A stretch of DNA of 32,785 nucleotides from Tubiluchus corallicola (lineage: Eukaryota; Priapulida; Priapulimorpha; Priapulimorphida; Tubiluchidae), in assembly GCA_030141605.1 (NCBI GenBank), contig JAQGDQ010001604.1:1-32785 (forward strand), read 5' to 3'. Positions 30,216 to 32,785 of the stretch are shown here, piece after piece. Both the position numbers and the translations under genes were made by a program. Each line of letters opens with the position of its first letter. Position 1 is the first letter of the stretch. Under the pieces are notes generated by a model, which searched no databases, was not told the origin of the DNA, and saw only the letters and a list, made by a program, of their open reading frames with translations.

Positions 30216-30359
30216 AACGTTAATCAGTGGAAGGAAAGGAAATTTTAAGTTATGTGCTAAAAATCTTTCCATGCAAATCTATATTACTTAGCATTTCGCT
30301 TACCTGCCGGAAAGACGTATTTCTAATCTTATTGACAAGATACAGTAATTTGAAATTTT

Positions 30360-31200
30360 ACTTAATATAATATAATGTAATGTAATGTAACGTAATGTAA
30401 CGTAATGTAATGTAATGTAATGTAACGTAACGTAACGTAACGTAACGTAACGTAACGTAACGTAACGTAACGTAACGTAACGTAACGTAACGTAACGTAA
30501 CGTAACGTAACGTAACGTAACGTAACGTAACGTAACGTAACGTAACGTAACGCAATAACGCAACACCCCAACAAACAAACAAACAAACAAACACAACATA
30601 ACATAACATAACATAACATAACATAACATAACATAACATAACATAACATAACATAACATAACATAACATAATACAACATAACATAATATAACGTAACATA
30701 ACATAACATAACATAACATAACATAACATAACATAACATAACATAACATAACATAACATAATATAATATAATATAACGTAATGTAACGTAACGTAACGTA
30801 ACATAACATAACGTAACATAATATAGCATAGCATAGCACAGCGCAGCACAGCACAGCAAAACACAACACGACACAATACAATGCAATGCAATGCAATGCA
30901 ATGCAATATAATATAATATAATATAATATAATATAATATAATATAATATAATATAATATAATATAATATAATATAATATAATATAATATAATATAATATA
31001 ATATAATATAATATAATATAATATAATATAATATAATATAACATAACATAACATAACATAACATAACATAACATAACATAATATAATATAATATAATATA
31101 ATATAATATAATATAATATAATATAATATAATGTAACGTAACGTACCGCAACGTAACGTAACGTAACATAACATAACACAACATAACATAACGTAATATA
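30360..31200. repeat. 840-bp pentanucleotide array (NRTAA)n
   Basis: Nearly pure 5-bp repeats arranged in homogeneous blocks: TGTAA, then CGTAA (30421-30552), a short CAAA tetranucleotide interlude near 30572-30590, CATAA (30594-30768), a mixed patch with GCATA/GCACA, TATAA (30905-31040), CATAA again (31041-31080), TATAA and finally mixed CGTAA. The three simultaneous minus-strand ORFs of 273-294 codons exist because a 5-bp repeat gives the same 5-residue cycle in every frame. They are not genes. Confidence 0.96.
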
Positions 31201-31502
31201 GTATAAATTATTTATTTATTTTAAGTGGGTTGACATACAGTAATGTCATTGACGGGAGTTTTTCCACTGTGCAACAAAAACATTTTAGCTGAGAACAGAT
31301 ATATATACAACTGGCTATCAAGAATATAGTTACATAGACAGTTAGTTCAGAAACACAAGTAATTCATTAATTAACACTTAAATTATCCAAACTTGTATAA
31401 AAGGACCTACCTTTAAAATGCCTGTTAATGAAGCTTATATACCAACATTTAAAACACAAGAAAATCCTCCATCTACATAAAGTTTAAAAAATTCGGTCAA
31501 GG

Positions 31503-31686
31503 AATGTTATACCACTTACATACTGCCTTTTTGCATACAGGGCTTGCGTCGACAGTAACGCTGTATGACACTTGTAAATTCAGACTCTCGCGATGACCGT
31601 TAGGCGCAGCCATTTTGACGATAAGTCCTTCGAAATAAGTTAAAATAACAGTGTGTAAAGTTTGAAAAAATAATCAGAGCATTCGT
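31503..31686. repeat. dispersed repeat D, copy 2
   Basis: Second copy of the sequence at 17255-17410, in the same orientation and somewhat longer through small insertions. Confidence 0.65.
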
Positions 31687-32204
31687 TACGCAAACGCCAC
31701 TAATAAAGTAAATTTTAAATTACTGTATCTTGTCAATAAGATTAAAAATACTTTTTTGGTTAGTGAGTGGCGCATCCTGGATGGTGAGTCAGCGGCATTT
31801 TACCAATTGCTGAAAACATTTTAGATAATTAATAATTTTCTTTTCTATTTACATAAGTCTTTCAAGCAGGTAAGCGAAATGCTAAATAATATAATTTTGC
31901 ATGGAAAGTTTTTATGGGACATAGTTTAACATTTCCTTTTCTTCTGATTACTGGATGCAGTTACGGATGCGTATAAGTCACGTACGCTGTTTACAACAGG
32001 AATTACATTTCCATCGAGATAATAACTGTTCGTGGGTTATTTTTACCAATATGAAGAACATTGCATTTTGGAAAAGAAATACCAAACTGCCAATAGGTGT
32101 CACTGATATTTCGTGGTGTCTCTACACTTCCAAATTTTTGTCTCAATCAACACAACCACGTCGTTAACACTGCGTGAATGTGAACACGTTTTCTACTAAC
32201 CAAA
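31687..32204. other. intergenic, no gene recognised
   Basis: Short ORF at 31955-32167 without recognisable product; otherwise featureless. Confidence 0.45.
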
Positions 32205-32365
32205 ATCCGACCCTGGCATTGACCGGTTATGAGCCTGGCTTCTTGAAGTTGACTGGTTCTGAACCTGGCTTCCTGAAGTTGACTGGTTCTGAAACTGGCT
32301 TCCTGAAGTTGACTGGTTCTGAAACTGGTTTCTTGAACTTGACTGGTTCTGAAACTGGCTTCGTA
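32205..32365. repeat. 30-bp minisatellite, about 5 copies
   Basis: Units containing TTGACTGGTTCTGAAACTGG recur every 30 bp. Both strands read open through it (an LTGSETGFLK repeat on plus, a QLQEASFRTS-type repeat on minus) because the unit is a multiple of three. The plus-strand frame has no ATG and the minus-strand one starts inside a MITE, so I do not call a gene. Confidence 0.88.
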
Positions 32366-32473
32366 GAGGAGGGGCAGGCTGAAGGAGCTTGGCAAATCTG
32401 ACCGTGGCTGCACCAATGTGTAAGTAAACGTAAACTGAAACTGAAAATAACAACACTCTGTTATTACATCTAC

Positions 32474-32785
32474 AATGAGCTTTTTCACAGTTGCGTTACG
32501 CGCACGAGCAGTTGCTGCAGGTCAAAGGTTAAGTGTACCACAGCAACGTGTCTTAACAACAACTGTCACGTGACATGTGGTTAAACGAAAACCGTCTACC
32601 GCATCAGTGCAGTCACTCCAGTTGTTTTACGTGGACTATACTTAATTATGCATTAGTCTGTGCATAGAGCGATTTACTAGCAGGATCTTACTTGAGAACA
32701 AGAAAAAATGAACTAGGTAAGGTTCTAGCTACCTGTTAAAACTGTAACTATGTATGTATGTACAGGCAATGTGTGAAACGTCAAA
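32474..32785. mobile_element. MITE family A, copy 3 (cut by window end)
   Basis: Begins with AGCTTTTTCACAGTTGCGTT, aligned to the left terminus of the copy at 5081, and carries GTCACGTGACATGTG, TTTACTAGCAGGATCTTACTT and AACAAGAAAAAATGAACTAG. The right terminus lies beyond the window. Confidence 0.85.

Noticed and set aside
30300-31189. Three overlapping ORFs of 273-294 codons
   Set aside because: Pure consequence of a stop-free 5-bp repeat read in any frame.
32147-32488. Short repeat ORFs on both strands
   Set aside because: A 30-bp in-frame minisatellite; the plus frame lacks ATG and the minus frame starts inside a MITE.

Overview
The window is a piece of an animal nuclear genome. It has spliced genes with GT-AG introns, long repeat-filled introns, several families of small DNA transposons, 5'-truncated non-LTR retrotransposons and abundant micro- and minisatellites. 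It is AT-rich. The host genes (a CYP2-clan P450 with a microsomal anchor, a POMK-like O-mannose kinase, a rhodopsin-class receptor) fit an invertebrate metazoan, probably aquatic. The sequence does not let me name the species. Nothing here looks prokaryotic.

Layout. 1-10 kb holds almost no genes: a 57-bp minisatellite cut by the window edge, a tRNA-sized folded segment, a piggyBac-like MITE with TTAA ends, a hAT-like MITE with an 8-bp target duplication, first copies of two further MITE families, and a decayed trypsin-like serine protease 3' end on the minus strand. 10.1-11.5 kb is a single-exon class A GPCR (plus strand) whose N-terminal tail is a 33-bp in-frame minisatellite. 11.5-16.3 kb is intergenic, with a long perfect palindrome, a retrotransposon tail, a PIF/Harbinger-like MITE and a 90-bp tandem array. 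The array ends 52 bp from the P450 stop codon. 16.3-24.9 kb is a six-exon P450 (minus strand). Its introns contain four large microsatellites, a MITE carrying a nested retrotransposon insertion, and an antisense reverse-transcriptase fragment. 26.0-29.9 kb is a two-exon (or longer) POMK-like gene (minus strand), whose intron holds a 66-bp minisatellite, an 11-bp repeat and a second MITE copy. 30.4-31.2 kb is a very long pentanucleotide array, and the window ends inside a third copy of one MITE family.

The three host genes have no evident functional link. The strongest observations are structural: reading-phase disagreement at one P450 splice junction, nested and dated insertions, TIR/TSD-defined MITEs of at least five families, and tandem repeats that have entered coding sequence, splice-site neighbourhoods and a likely 3' UTR. 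I found no convincing new multi-gene system.
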